A DNA stretch of 30,520 nucleotides from Intoshia linei (Eukaryota > Orthonectida > Rhopaluridae), in contig LWCA01000357.1 of the NCBI GenBank assembly GCA_001642005.1, positions 1 to 30,520 of the forward strand, in the 5' to 3' direction. The notes beneath the pieces are model-generated. The model worked only from the letters and a program-made list of their open reading frames with translations. It did not search any database and had not been told where the DNA came from. Below, in pieces: positions 16,516-27,767 of this stretch. Numbering within the stretch: the first letter of the stretch is position 1; the number at the start of each line of letters is the position of its first letter. The translations under genes were made by a program, and so were the position numbers.

Positions 16516-17401
16516 AATAATAAGCGAATAATCTAATATGAAATGAACGATCAGTGCAAAACGATTTTACCAACTCTGTTTGAAGGGATCGGTAAAACGT
16601 GTATTGTAATTTTGACATTTTGGCAAAATTGAAAAAGTCCGCCCTTGGCATCCCTCGTTACTGTTTGTATATTGACTTAAATTAAATTAAACATACATAT
16701 GTAACAGTCAAGCTATAATAAATATTTTTAAATGATAAAGAATTATAAACTTACACAGTGTGTCCCATCAGAAGACACCACTTAAAAACACAAAAAAGTG
16801 GACACCCTATTAATCACTGATCATGTTTAATTTAAAAAACTTATTGAATTGGGCTATATTACTCGAATCAATTATTATAATCTTAGTAAAGAAAACTGAA
16901 ATAATTGTTTAAATTTTTGAACACGTAAACTAAATTTTCTGGGTTAATTTCCAAAATTTGTGCACTTGAAGTATAGTAAATGAAACATTAATTATAGTAA
17001 AAAATAGTTAATAAATTATAATGAATTTTTTAAAATAATTGAAACGTAAATAATAAATTACGAGACAATAAAGGGTTAATTAACTGATAATGACAAAAAT
17101 ATAGTAACCTTATTTGTAAAACAAATCAATCGAAAAATTGTACACTCTGAAGTATACTTTTCCAAGAAACATGCATGGTCGCTTGTAAAACTATGTGTTT
17201 CCAAAACAAAACTAGATCACTTTTTGTTAGCCAAGCCAGTAATGTTGATTGGTCATTGTTTTGACCCAAGAGATTTATTTAAACATTCCATTTATAACCA
17301 AGTTAATGTTATAAATAACGAAATGAGTATTCGTAAATGGTATACTTTAACACAATTACATTTCATTTTAAATTTTATAGAGAATTTTAATTTTAACAAA
17401 T

Positions 17402-17499
17402 ATGAATATTTCAGGATTTTTTTGTATCGGTAAATACTTGGTAAATTAAATGTTAATTATCACTTATAGTTTTTATATCAATTTGCGCATTTGGAATAG
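17402..17499 (+). other. Signal-peptide exons 1-2 of the cysteine-rich gene
   Basis: Exon 1 is 17402-17429 and exon 2 17470-17499, separated by a 40-nt intron, both ending in phase 1. Joined to exon 3 they encode MNISGFFCIVFISICAFGID before AQTKC. This has the short start, hydrophobic core and small residues expected of a cleaved secretion signal, with cleavage most likely just before Gln. The start was chosen because no other upstream ATG joins in phase to exon 3 with a hydrophobic leader. A start at ATG 17601 reading directly into exon 3 is the alternative, but it would lose the signal peptide. Confidence 0.82.
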
Positions 17500-20400
17500 G
17501 TAATTAAAACATTTATAAGGGGTATTTCTAAGGGTTTATTTTTTATCTGAAATTTTCATAAATAATATAACTTATTATTATTATTAATAAGTACTTAAAA
17601 ATGTTTTATTTGCCATTTATAGATGCACAAACAAAATGTAGTATAACAAATTGTGCCGATTGTTTGAATGTCGATTTGAAATGTGAGGGATGTTCTCCTA
17701 AATATTATATGGACAATTCAACTGCGCTATGCAAAAGTAATTTTTAATTGGGTTATATTTAATATTATCCAGGTCATTAAAATTTTATATTTCAATAATA
17801 ACGTTTTATTTTTTGATACAACTGTGTGATATAGATATTGAAAGTTTTCACTATAATTCAAAATTCTATTGGATTATAATAGTTTAATAAATAACAATAC
17901 TTATTTTATAGGTTGTATTGGAAATTGCGATGCTTGCTCAGCTAAAGCTTCTTGTACAAAATGTTCAACAAAGTATTTTTATGATACAAAGAGTACAGCC
18001 TGTATAGGTATGACAATTACAAATGAAATCACATCATCATTCTAGAATGCGTTCCAAAATGCGATTCTTGCCCAAATGCACTCAACTGTGATGCATGTTC
18101 GTCAGGAAACTTTAAAGTGACCGCTGGCGTGAAATGCTTTAGTATACATTTTTTCTTAATAAATTAATTAAAAAACTAGGCTGTTCTTCCAACTGCATGA
18201 AATGTCGAAGCAATACAGACTGTACTATGTGCGCTACAGGATATTATTTGAACGCCAAAGCCTGCATTCGTAATTGTATTTAATGCAAAAATAATTTGGT
18301 TTAGAATGTCCAACAAAATGTGACAGTTGTAGTGCTGCTGCAAGTTGTACCACCTGTGCAAAAGATTATTACTGGGATACAGTTTCTCTCACTTGCTTGA
18401 GTACAAAACAGTTTTAATTTAATTATTATTATTTAGCTTGTGGAGTAAATTGTGCTTCAGGATCTTGCAGCCAAAGTAATGGATGTACGAAATGTAATGT
18501 CGGATATTTAATTGACAATAAAAAATGCAGAAGTAGATTTAATATTTTGATCATCTTTATCAAATTTAGAATGCGAAACATTAACGTCTACCAGTTGTCC
18601 TAAATGTTTAACTTCTACTTTCGGGCACTTTTGGAATACTAATGTTTGCTCACGTACGGTCAATTTTTAAACAACGTTATCATTATTTAGAATGCACAGC
18701 AAATTGTTTATCTTGTACATCCACCACTACCTGTGGTATAACAAATGTTGACTCTTGCTCAAGCGGATTTGCATTTGATTCCACCACAACCACTTGTAAA
18801 GGTACGTAAAATATTAATCAGTATTTTTAATGGTATGTATAGCATGCAGTACTTACGCTACCGTTAAGACAGGATTGAATAGTAAAGCCGCAAGTTGTCA
18901 TAAATGCCCTGGATTTTTCCATGCCACAACATGCCAAGGTTTATATTATCATTTTATTACATGAAAATATTTAAATATCGCATAGCTTGTACCACTGCTG
19001 TTGAAACTCAAACTAAATGTGAAAGATGTGCTGACAATGCAAACTCTTATGTACGAATTGGATATTGGGCAACTGGGTATACTTGCAAAGGTATCTTAAA
19101 CATAATTATTATAATGAGAATTAACAAAGAAGAATTTTTAAGAGGTGGTAGAAAATATTCCCTTCAATATTTTTAAATTTTGGATGTTTAAGTATAGTTT
19201 ACCAAAAAGGATTCGGTTTTCATTGACGGTTGATAAACTTAAATTTATTATTAGAAATAATAAATTTTTTATATAAATATTTATTAACATAAATAATATA
19301 AAATACATTTTTTATTTTAAAATTTTAATATCTAAGGGTAAAATGGATTTTCCGTTACAAGTTTGAAAAAGTAGATTTTTTAATCCATGTTCGTGAGAAG
19401 GGAGATTTTGTATTAACATTCTAAAATTTTATTTTTGAAGGGTTGGTACAATGGATTTTCACTGTTAATGGCTTGAATGGTTGAATAAATGAAATATTTG
19501 AGAAACTGATATATTATAAATAGTATATATACAATGTATATTATTATATTATATAAATGTATATAATTATATATTGTAATAATATATAGATAAATAAAAA
19601 ATAAATAAATATAAAATCTTTTAGCCGTGGATTGTACCAATACTGTAGTGGCCACAGCATTAGGTTCTGAAGTTGAATGCGTTTTCTGCTCAGATTACTT
19701 TTTCAGTACAACATGTCAAAGTAAACTTTTTATTAAAATTACTCTATATCAATTTAAGAAATGTCCACCGCTGAAGGATGTGCTTCAACTACCGTAGACA
19801 TTGAAGGCTTAGCTGCAATTAAATGCAAAAGTTGCGATAACAGAGTTTTGAGTGACGGCAGTAAAAAAACATGCCATAGAAAAGGTTCCTTTTGCGAAAA
19901 TCTAATATAACATAATTTAGTTGCATGCACTGGATCTTTTGATCATGCTGATAAAGCTCTTCATTGTGGTCATTACGTATCTGCAACTAGCTGCTTACGT
20001 ACATTATATTGTGATAAATACACAAAATATAATTTTTAGCTATTGATTGTGATAATTTGGCAGGGTTAAACACTCTTGCAAAATGCACAGGATGTGTCAA
20101 TCGATACTGGGATGCTGCTACTACGAGTTGCAAAAGTAAAATATTTTAAAAATTATAATTATATAATTACATAAAAAATTTAAACGTGATTTAGTGATCA
20201 ATTGCTATGATGTTGATGCAGTCAAACTGTTGACAGTAGAGAGTATGTGCTTTGGTTGTCGAAGGGTAGGATTTTATTATGACGGAACAAAATGTGCTCA
20301 ACTTGCTAGTAATTAATTAAAAAATTGACCAAATCTACAATTTTTATATACAATTACAAATACAATTTATATTAGTTAATCAATGTACAACATCAGCAAC

Positions 20401-23400
20401 TCAAAAGATATGCGAAAGTTGCGAAGGATTCAAGTGGACAACTAGCTGCGTCGCGGAAGCTTGTACTGGCGCCATAAATGTAATATTTTTTTCATTTGTA
20501 AATTGTTAATATTGAAAAATTAATAACCCATAATTGGAATTATTATAACTCCAAAAATGATGCTTATCGTGATATCATTTTTTAATATAAATTAGTCATT
20601 ATGAAAGGAGGCCTGCGATTCCAGGGTGTAAAGAAAAATTCTATTTGTAAATATAAATTATTTTTAATCTCAGTCTCGTTCAAGTTATGTTAACTTAAAT
20701 TGGTGCACAGTTTAAACAATCTAAGCGTTAAGCAATCGCCAGCCAAATATGTTGCAAGTTTACCGATCTGCAAGAAAGTAAAATTTGGGAAACGCTGGTG
20801 AACATTATTAAGATTAATTTATAGCATTATACATTTTAATGTACAATGTACATTAGGGCTATTCCATTTTTTCAATATAAAAATAACATATAGAAAATAA
20901 GCCTGATTAATTTACTGCAGAATGATATTAATATTTTTAATTTTTATCCAAACAAAACCCCGCGTCTTGACGTTTAAAGTTTTTATTTTATGCTTTCTTA
21001 GTTGGATTATTGAAAATTTTTACAATTTGTAAATTAATAAATTTATATATACAAATTCTCACCTTATCAGATTCAAAATTTATAAAAGTTTACAAGATAT
21101 GTGCGAAATATTTTTATATTTTTTTGAATCAAATGGGATAATAATGACTATTGAATATTTTGAAAGATAATTTTCGACATTAATTAATGTTTGTAAATTC
21201 ACTATTAAAGTTGAAAATGTACATATGTGTTCAAAAATAATTATAATTCAAAAACTATAAACAAATTTAAATCATATTTGTTTGTTAAATTCGTACTAAA
21301 GCTTTTTTTGAGTAAACAATAAGTAGCCCACGGGGAAAAATGAATAATTATGTGTAGATTACGAATATGTTATTTAAAATTTTTGAAATCAAAAAAACCA
21401 TAAAATATTTCTATTTTTTTTGTAATTTGGTTTGTAGGTATAATATTGTATCTTAATGTTTGAGTTTTAACTTGGGTTTGTAGATCTACGATCAAATATT
21501 ATCATATATTAAAATTAACATTAACTACGATTATAAAATACGATCTTTTGATTTACAATCAAAAAACTACTATAATGTGATTTTACCATCATTTGAACGG
21601 ACACGTATAATTATACATCGCCTCTAGAACACTTATAGTTTAAAAAAATGATAAATTACCCCTTGTGTAGATTTCTTCTGCTAAATCTATAGATATTCGA
21701 TCATTTTTAACATTTCCAGTAAACATACCACCGATTAATTGATATTTTTTACGGTATCGCATCGAATAAATCTCTAAATTTTATATACAATTTTTTTCTT
21801 TGAAATACAGAACGAATTCGTTTTATAATGGCTCTATTATTTTGAACGGGTATATCATGCTTAGTCCAGCATTGATATATCTCACTGGCTAAAATTGGAA
21901 TTATCTGGGACAATTGATATTCATTGTTAACTTGTTGCCCACATGAATTATACTTAAAACTTGTTCTATGGTTGGTAAGGTTTTTAATTCTACTAATGAA
22001 TTTTGAAAATCTGTCCATAATCTGAACCCCTATTTCAATCGTTTAAATGCGGAAATATTCTATTTTCTAAAATTTCTTATTATTAATATTAATTAATTTT
22101 CATTCGCTTAACTAAGTTTTGTATATGGCTATATTAATTGACATCAATAATAATATACTTAAATAGGCTGATAAATGTACATCATGCTATGGTACCGTAT
22201 ATGCATCATCTACACATACGGCCGTAAAATGTGCCCATGCGACTGGTAACACAGCAGCTAGCTGCCTTGGACGTACAAACGCCGCTGGTGCCAGTATGAT
22301 TTTTATTAATAATATTATTTTCATTGATTTAAGTTAACAATGAACCAATTAATTACATTGAAATTTAGCTTTCTTTGCTATGACCAAAACAGCAATAATT
22401 GGTTCATGTACAAATGCTAATATTATTGCTAGATTGTTTTACGACTATGTATTTGAAAGCAATGCATGTGCATTCAGAGCATCGGTTTGTAGTTATCATG
22501 ATGATGAGAGTCACTGTTCTTGTTCTAATAGGGTATTCGCTGTGGGCGTAAAATGTGTAGGTAAATTAGTACGTTAAATAAAATAAACATTTTTATAGGA
22601 ATGACCTGTGGAAAGACAGAATTAAATGCAATTCTTAATATTGATGTAAGAAAAACTGCTGCTGTACGTTGTGGAATTTTAAAAAAGGGAGTATATGTTC
22701 ACACTGATAATCTTGCTTACGGTATTCTTTATTAATAACATATGTCACCATTGATCAATAATATTGTTTTCAATTCTTATATTAAATTTTTGAAAAGGGT
22801 ATAATAAGTATAGGGTTTTATTTTTGAAAAAGTTAAAAGCCAAAATGTAAACCAACACTTATTGCATGAAAGTTTGATTTCGTTTTAAAATTTATTTGAC
22901 ATGTTAATAATAGACGCTGATTGTACTGATGTAACAAAGAATGTCCTTGAACCTGCATGTATATCTTGCCCTAAAGCTTATTGGGACGCTGCAGCCACAG
23001 TAAAATGCATAGGTATTTAATGAGAGTGAGTGTTTTTACACATTTTTAGCTGTAATTTGCAGTGATCAACCTCTTAATACTGCTGTAAAATGTAATTCTT
23101 GTACCAACTATTACGCTGGAAGTGGAAATACTTGCTACAGTAATTATTTTTAATTATACAAATATAAAAATGTTTTATTACATAGAATGTCCACAATATA
23201 GTAGTGCATGTACCGCTACTGGAGCAACCTGCAATGCTAATTACGTTTTCGATAGTGCCACGTGGACTTGCAAAGCAGCCACGTGCACTGGTACTTTAAT
23301 TCAAGCTACTTGTGCCGCTTGTGATTCAAAGTTCTGGGATGGAACAGCATGCCAATGTAAATGATTGATAAATCACGTGTAAATACTTATCTGAAATTTA

Positions 23401-25919
23401 GTATGCCCCGATAATTGTCTGACTTGTACTTCTGCCACAACTTGTACAAAATGTAAAGATACTTTCGTATTTTCATCCACCGAATCGAGTTGTGTAAGCT
23501 GTTACGCCAGTTCAGCTACACCTTGTGATCAATGTTCAACTACCACTATTGGAAAGTATTACGTTTCTACCACAAAATTATGCCTACGTAAGATTTAGTT
23601 GTTTAAAGTTTTCACCGTTTTTATTAGCTTGTGCCGCTTTATCAATGGCAACTATTGCTGATACTGCTGTATGTAGTCGTTGTGGACCAGTACTTTCCAG
23701 TAAAGCCGTATATTGGTCAGCAACAGCTTCACCAAAATGCCAAAGTTTGTCACATTTGTTCGTATATACATAATTTATTTTAGTGTGCATAGCAAATTGC
23801 AATAAATGTAGCGATTCAATTGGTTGTTCAGAATGTGCGTCAGGAAGATACCTTAAAGCTGGTGCTAGTGGAGCTGCCGGGTCCTGCGATGGTAATATAT
23901 TAAAATCAAGTATATTTATAATGTATAGCTTGCATAACCGACTGTAGCTCATGTGGTGATGCCACCAGTTGTTCTACTTGTGTTTCCGGAACTTATTATG
24001 ATTCTTCAGCCAGCCCAGCCAGTTGTAAAAGTAAGTAGTAATACAATTTATTTGAAAATTTGTTGCATTCCATAAATCTTTGATTATTTTAGAATGTCCA
24101 ACCGACTGTACACTTTGCTCTGTAGCCAAGAAATGCGATAAATGTGTCACCAACAAGTATGCTGATGTCACCACTGGAGTATGCGGAGGTTTTATTGATA
24201 TTTATTGCTGTTTAAATGTATTTAATTTCAGCTTGCATAACTAACTGTGCTACCTGCGACACTAATACCCCATGCATAAAATGTAACTCTGCCTACTTCC
24301 TCAATGCCGCTAAAACCCCAAACGTCTGTGAAGGTAATATAACGTTTTAGTCTTACATGTAAAATAATTATTTAACTTGTACAGCATGTCCATCCAACTG
24401 TAAAACATGTACCAGCGGAACTGTTTGTACCGAATGTAATTCATCCTTCTGTTTGAACCAAAATAAATTGTGCAGCGCAAGTGCCAACAAATGTAAGACT
24501 TGCACAGTTAGTGCTGCTACACCAGCAGTCGTAAGCTGTTTAGACTGTGTTGTCAATCACGTATTGGATATATGCAACGGTTTTTACAATTTTTTCTAAT
24601 TAATATTAGTCTAGCTTGTTCTGCCAATTGTCTCACTTGTACCAGTGCCACAAAATGTACAGCTTGCGCAAAAGCTACCTACTTGAGTACTGATGTTTGT
24701 AAAGGTAACTTTTGTACCATTCTACTTTATTGAATGAATTATCTAGCATGTGGAGCAAATTGCGAAACTTGTACTGCAGATACCAATTGCAGCAAATGTA
24801 CTTCAAAGACGATGTTCTTTGATGTCGCAGCAAAAGCATGCAAAGGTATAATTTAGTTATGGATTATGTATAACAATGTTTTAGTTTGCGATGCCAATTG
24901 TATTTCATGCATTGATGCCACCAAATGTGGAACCTGCGGTAAAGGATACTTTGTTAAAGCTGATAAATGCGTCGGTAAATACTTATACATTTCACAAGTT
25001 TTATGACATTATAGCTTGTCCTACAAATTGCGTCGCTTGTTCGTCAGCAGATACTTGCAATACATGCAAAACAACCGGAATGAACTTTGATGCAACAAAA
25101 AAAAGCTGCGTTGAATGTGGACCCCTATGTAAAACATGCTCCAATAGCACTGTATGCAGTCACTGTGAAGCAAGTGGATATATGGACACTGCAGCTAAAC
25201 CAATAGCCTGCAAAAGTATGAAAAGTTTAACTTAAATTTACCGTGTTTAGACTGTGTCGATTCAATTACAAATTGTTTAACTTGTGGGTATGATGTAGCC
25301 GGAACAGTTTTACTGTGTAAAACTTGTAAAGCCGGTTACACTTTGAAGGAAGACGGAAAATCTTGTGTAGGTTAGTAAAATTAATTATCTAAACTAATAT
25401 TGGTAAATTCAGCATGTTCAAGTGGATGCAAATCGTGCATTGATCCAAAGCCAATATGCAAAACATGCTCTACTGGATTTATCCCAAGTTTTAAACAATT
25501 AAATTGTGGAGCTAAATCTTGTTTCTTGTGTGACACTCTTAAAGGCGCAAATTGTACCAGTGGAGCTGCCAACTTTACTCATGGCGGATGTCCCTATGAT
25601 TGTTTGGTAATATTTTAAATTTTCACATTTTTAATTTCAAATTTATAAATCTTTTAGATTGAAGAAAATTTAAAGACTAAAAGAATGTTCAGAGGATGTT
25701 CGAAAGGAAAATGTACTCCTGAAAATAAAATAAAAATGTGTAAAACTGTAAAAAATATAACGGTAGTATGTCATTTTATATCCATAATTTTTTTTCTAGG
25801 TATGCGAAAGGTGTTGTGATACACCATTGTGCAACCACGGTGGAATTTCTTCCAGCTTTAATGTCGCATACAATTTCTTTATTGTTATGTTTATTTTGAT
25901 TTTAAATGTAGTTTTATAA
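17402..25919 (+). CDS. Modular cysteine-rich surface protein, signal peptide to GPI-type tail
   Basis: A 39-exon model of 4383 coding nt, giving about 1460 residues. The frame stays open through all 38 GT-AG junctions and ends at TAA 25917-25919. Order: a spliced signal peptide (exons 1-2), about 34 exons of CxxC-rich modules, a Ly6/uPAR-like three-finger domain (exons 37-39), then a hydrophobic tail. The product should enter the ER and be displayed on the outer membrane surface. Intron phases are 1 throughout except intron 18 and the last two, which are phase 0. Most introns are 35-50 nt; the exceptions are 123, 175, 192, 534 and 1687 nt. Exons are visibly richer in G and C than the introns. 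The modules resemble furin-like and growth-factor-receptor Cys-rich repeats; I do not recognise an orthologue. A gene of this kind could serve as a protective coat, an adhesion molecule or a receptor; none can be chosen from sequence. Confidence 0.92.
19091..19624 (+). other. Enlarged intron 12 of the cysteine-rich gene
   Basis: A 534-nt phase-1 intron where most neighbours are under 50 nt. It is extremely AT-rich, with an ATATA-rich stretch at 19510-19590 and two related segments around 19330-19400 and 19425-19470, each containing a tggattttc word preceded by ggta or ggt. It is probably expanded by repeat insertion. No coding content. Confidence 0.65.
20480..22166 (+). other. Large phase-0 intron 18 carrying an antisense transposon relic
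   Basis: A 1687-nt intron, by far the longest in the gene. It is also the only internal one not in phase 1. It contains the antisense protein relic listed at 21600-22018. There is a possible hAT-type terminus ttgggaaacgctg at 20787-20799, for which I found no convincing partner; ctgcgattcc near 20613 is a weak candidate. Confidence 0.75.
21600..22018 (-). pseudogene. Fragment of a mobile-element protein N-terminal region
   Basis: An open frame from ATG 22018 encodes about 89 residues including LASEIYQCW, IPVQNNRAIIKRI and FRDLFDAI, then stops. A second frame just downstream continues with RYRKKYQLIGG and RISIDLAEEIY, so one frameshift separates two halves of what looks like a single protein. 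The pattern of AxEIxxxW, then IPV, then a basic helix and LFD resembles the N-terminal part of the same animal transposon-associated family whose C-terminal region is decayed at 606-1800. This is from memory and is tentative. Confidence 0.5.
25413..25919 (+). other. Three-finger (Ly6/uPAR-like) domain and GPI-type tail, exons 37-39
   Basis: Exons 25413-25606, 25658-25762 and 25800-25919, joined in phase 0. After one last CxxC module in exon 37 the pattern changes. A domain opens with SCFLCDT and closes with CERCCDTPLCN. The CC-x4-C-N ending is the hallmark of Ly6/uPAR three-finger proteins, as is the C-x2-C opening. I count twelve cysteines between them, two more than the usual ten. The domain is followed by a short Gly/Ser-containing spacer (HGGISSS) and a C-terminal hydrophobic run ending NVVL with no cytoplasmic tail, the layout of a GPI-attachment signal. 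The cleavage site is probably at the Asn after the last Cys or in the Gly/Ser stretch. Confidence 0.83.
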
Positions 25920-26056
25920 ATTATATATCTAAAGTATAATCCAATATATAATCAATATTACACACCTTATTCGAAAGTTTATAAATTTACAAAGATGATG
26001 CAGAATTTGTATAAATATTATTCAAAATATAAGCTGTAGAACGTAAATTGTATTTC

Positions 26057-26062
26057 AATAAA
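26057..26062 (+). promoter_or_regulatory. Candidate polyadenylation signal of the cysteine-rich gene
   Basis: AATAAA about 140 nt after the stop codon. Other AATAAA-like hexamers occur nearby, so the choice is tentative. Confidence 0.4.
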
Positions 26063-27067
26063 TTTAAATTATATACTTTACAATTTTTTCGCTCTTTTCG
26101 GAATTTTCTACCAAATTATATTTTCCAGTTTGCATCAGTCTTGTCACGCTCCATGCTATAATGATGAAATGGCAGATCCATAAGGTTAAACTAGATAGTG
26201 AATTTGCGGGGTAAACATTCCAGCAAATTTCGATTAAAATTAGACAAATGTAACTATAAATGTAAATAATAATTTATAAAATTTTAAAAGATGTCAGTGT
26301 CGAAATTACAGTGCCGTAACTTAGGCCTTCTGGAAGATGAATAGAATAATTGGATGTTTTTAATTTCACATAATTTCAGGATATAACATTAATCTAAAAC
26401 CAGTGCGAATTGGAAAATTTTACACACTATATTTACACTTATATAAAATACTTTTTATAATGAAATGTTACAACCTTATGTTATTATACGTTGAGCCCTT
26501 GCTTTAATTTGTCTACTAATATACAATTTTAAATTATAAAGGCTAAAATAGGTTCAAATGGGTAGAGCTGAATCAGCCATGCTCTAGACTCAAAAAATAT
26601 TTAGTTAAACATGCCTAATTCCATAATGCCACCTCTCATATGGGTCTGGTTTTGACAGTTTAAAGAAGTTCCAAGATTAACTTTGACCTACAAAATACAA
26701 AGTAGTTATCATACTCAATAATGTATTTTAATGATCAATTTAGAAAAATATATCCATTTTCGAGACCCTAACTGTGATCTCGTGTATAATAGTTTTGACG
26801 CCAATAGGCTCACTAAAAATTTGGGTTGAATTTTTTAAAATCATCAGGGAGTGAGATATACAAAAATTTTTAAAAACCACTAGACTATGGCATGGTAGTT
26901 TCTACACCGAAAGGTTGACAACCTTACAACGACGACGAATAAACTGATTTAATAAATGAAAGGGTCTACAAACACGCGAGTTAAAAACAATATGAGATGA
27001 TATTGTGATATTTATATATATATAGATATATTATAGTTTATCCTAACTTATATATATAATATAATAT

Positions 27068-27440
27068 AATATGCTACGCTATTTATGTTTGTGTGTGTGT
27101 ATCACTTTATTAAAATAACTACCAGTCTTAAAATTTTTTAAAGACCACATTTCAATTACAGTTTTTTTTGGAAAGTATAAGATAAATTTCCACCTCCTAA
27201 TTTCACATCTTACGGGTCAAAAACTCCCATTGTCCCTCTTTTTGAAAATCAAACAAGTTGTAGAATTTGAAAAAATTATATCTTCACAGCCAAAACCCAA
27301 ATTACCCTTCTTTTTTGAATGAAAACAGCCCTAAAATTTAAAAAATTTACAGGTGGTACAGTTGTATCCTGTTAACACCCACAAAAAATTTCAATCCGAA
27401 TAAGTGACGACTTCACGGTTAAAAAAGCATTTTAGTATTC
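27068..27440. repeat. Direct copy of the dispersed repeat
   Basis: Matches 9087-9500 in the same orientation. Shared blocks are atgctacgc.atttttgttt with a GT run, aaaataactaccagtctta, catttcaattacagtttttt, acatcttacgggtcaaaaac and gaaaatcaaac. The 51-bp duplication of the 9133-9222 copy is absent here. The right terminus (the ccctcggcagagctagg end) was not found, so the copy is truncated. Confidence 0.8.
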
Positions 27441-27680
27441 ATATATTTTTTTTCCAAGATATTTTATTAAAACAAAAAATGTAAAATAATTAACTGTCGG
27501 AAAATAAAAAAAAATTATTCTGATAGAGCTTATTCAAGTTGATATAAATACAAAAGTTAAACCAGAGAAATCTACGCATCCCCGATGAAAAATAATTTTT
27601 TTTCCATAAACGCTTAGTTTCCTGATCACTGATAACATAACGGGTTAGATAGGTAGGTAGTTTCGTAAGTTGTCAACCTC

Positions 27681-27686
27681 TTTATT
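27681..27686 (-). promoter_or_regulatory. Candidate polyadenylation signal for ALG3
   Basis: AATAAA on the minus strand, about 80 nt past the modelled stop at 27768-27770. Tentative for the same reason as the others. Confidence 0.35.
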
Positions 27687-27767
27687 GGATCACTGAATTT
27701 TAAAATTTACACTGATTAACCTCTGTTAACATTAAATTAAAAAGATTAACAAATTGATCAAATTTAA

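Larger units (their letters stand above)
12587..17401. other. Gene-poor, repeat-rich intergenic region
   Basis: No coding exon recognised on either strand. The short open frames here (for example 14649-14846, 15301-15483, 16355-16651 and 17224-17433) lie in repeats or lack any recognisable protein features. The region separates the divergently oriented PHTF gene (minus) and the large cysteine-rich gene (plus), so promoters for both should lie here; I cannot point to a convincing core promoter. Confidence 0.55.
17623..25370 (+). other. CxxC-module array, exons 3-36
   Basis: Exons: 17623-17736, 17912-18007, 18046-18141, 18180-18269, 18305-18400, 18437-18532, 18570-18653, 18691-18801, 18843-18938, 18986-19090, 19625-19720, 19759-19884, 19921-19998, 20040-20135, 20195-20308, 20376-20479, 22167-22293, 22369-22560, 22599-22721, 22914-23012, 23050-23139, 23186-23356, 23402-23587, 23628-23744, 23784-23891, 23929-24030, 24093-24188, 24232-24333, 24385-24579, 24615-24704, 24747-24845, 24885-24974, 25015-25215, 25251-25370. 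A typical module is C-x3-C-x2-C-x5-C-x2-C, then a (Y/F)-containing turn, about ten residues, and a last C just before the splice. Six exons are exactly 96 nt in the first half (32 residues). Exons 24, 25, 31 and 35 hold two modules. The middle exons 12-22 are less regular and have fewer cysteines; those after 24 are the most regular. Confidence 0.92.
25920..27767. other. Intergenic region between convergent genes
   Basis: The cysteine-rich gene (plus) and ALG3 (minus) converge here. I recognise no coding exon. It contains the 3' flank of each gene, a TATA-rich stretch at 27010-27070, and a copy of the dispersed repeat from 27068. Confidence 0.55.

Noticed and set aside
17224-17433. Plus-strand 69-codon frame just upstream of the cysteine-rich gene as its first exon.
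   Set aside because: It is out of frame with the signal-peptide exons and has no hydrophobic leader; the ATG at 17402 in another frame gives a proper signal peptide.
23584-23952. Longest open frame in the window (122 codons, minus strand).
   Set aside because: It lies antisense to exons 26-28 of the cysteine-rich gene. The antisense of Cys-rich coding sequence is often open, and there is no sign of its own splice sites or domain.
17402-25919. Giardia-type variant surface protein or ciliate surface antigen, suggesting a protist.
   Set aside because: The gene has 38 spliceosomal introns and ends in a Ly6/uPAR-like domain, and its neighbours PHTF and LRRC74 are animal genes; TAA and TAG act as stops in all models.
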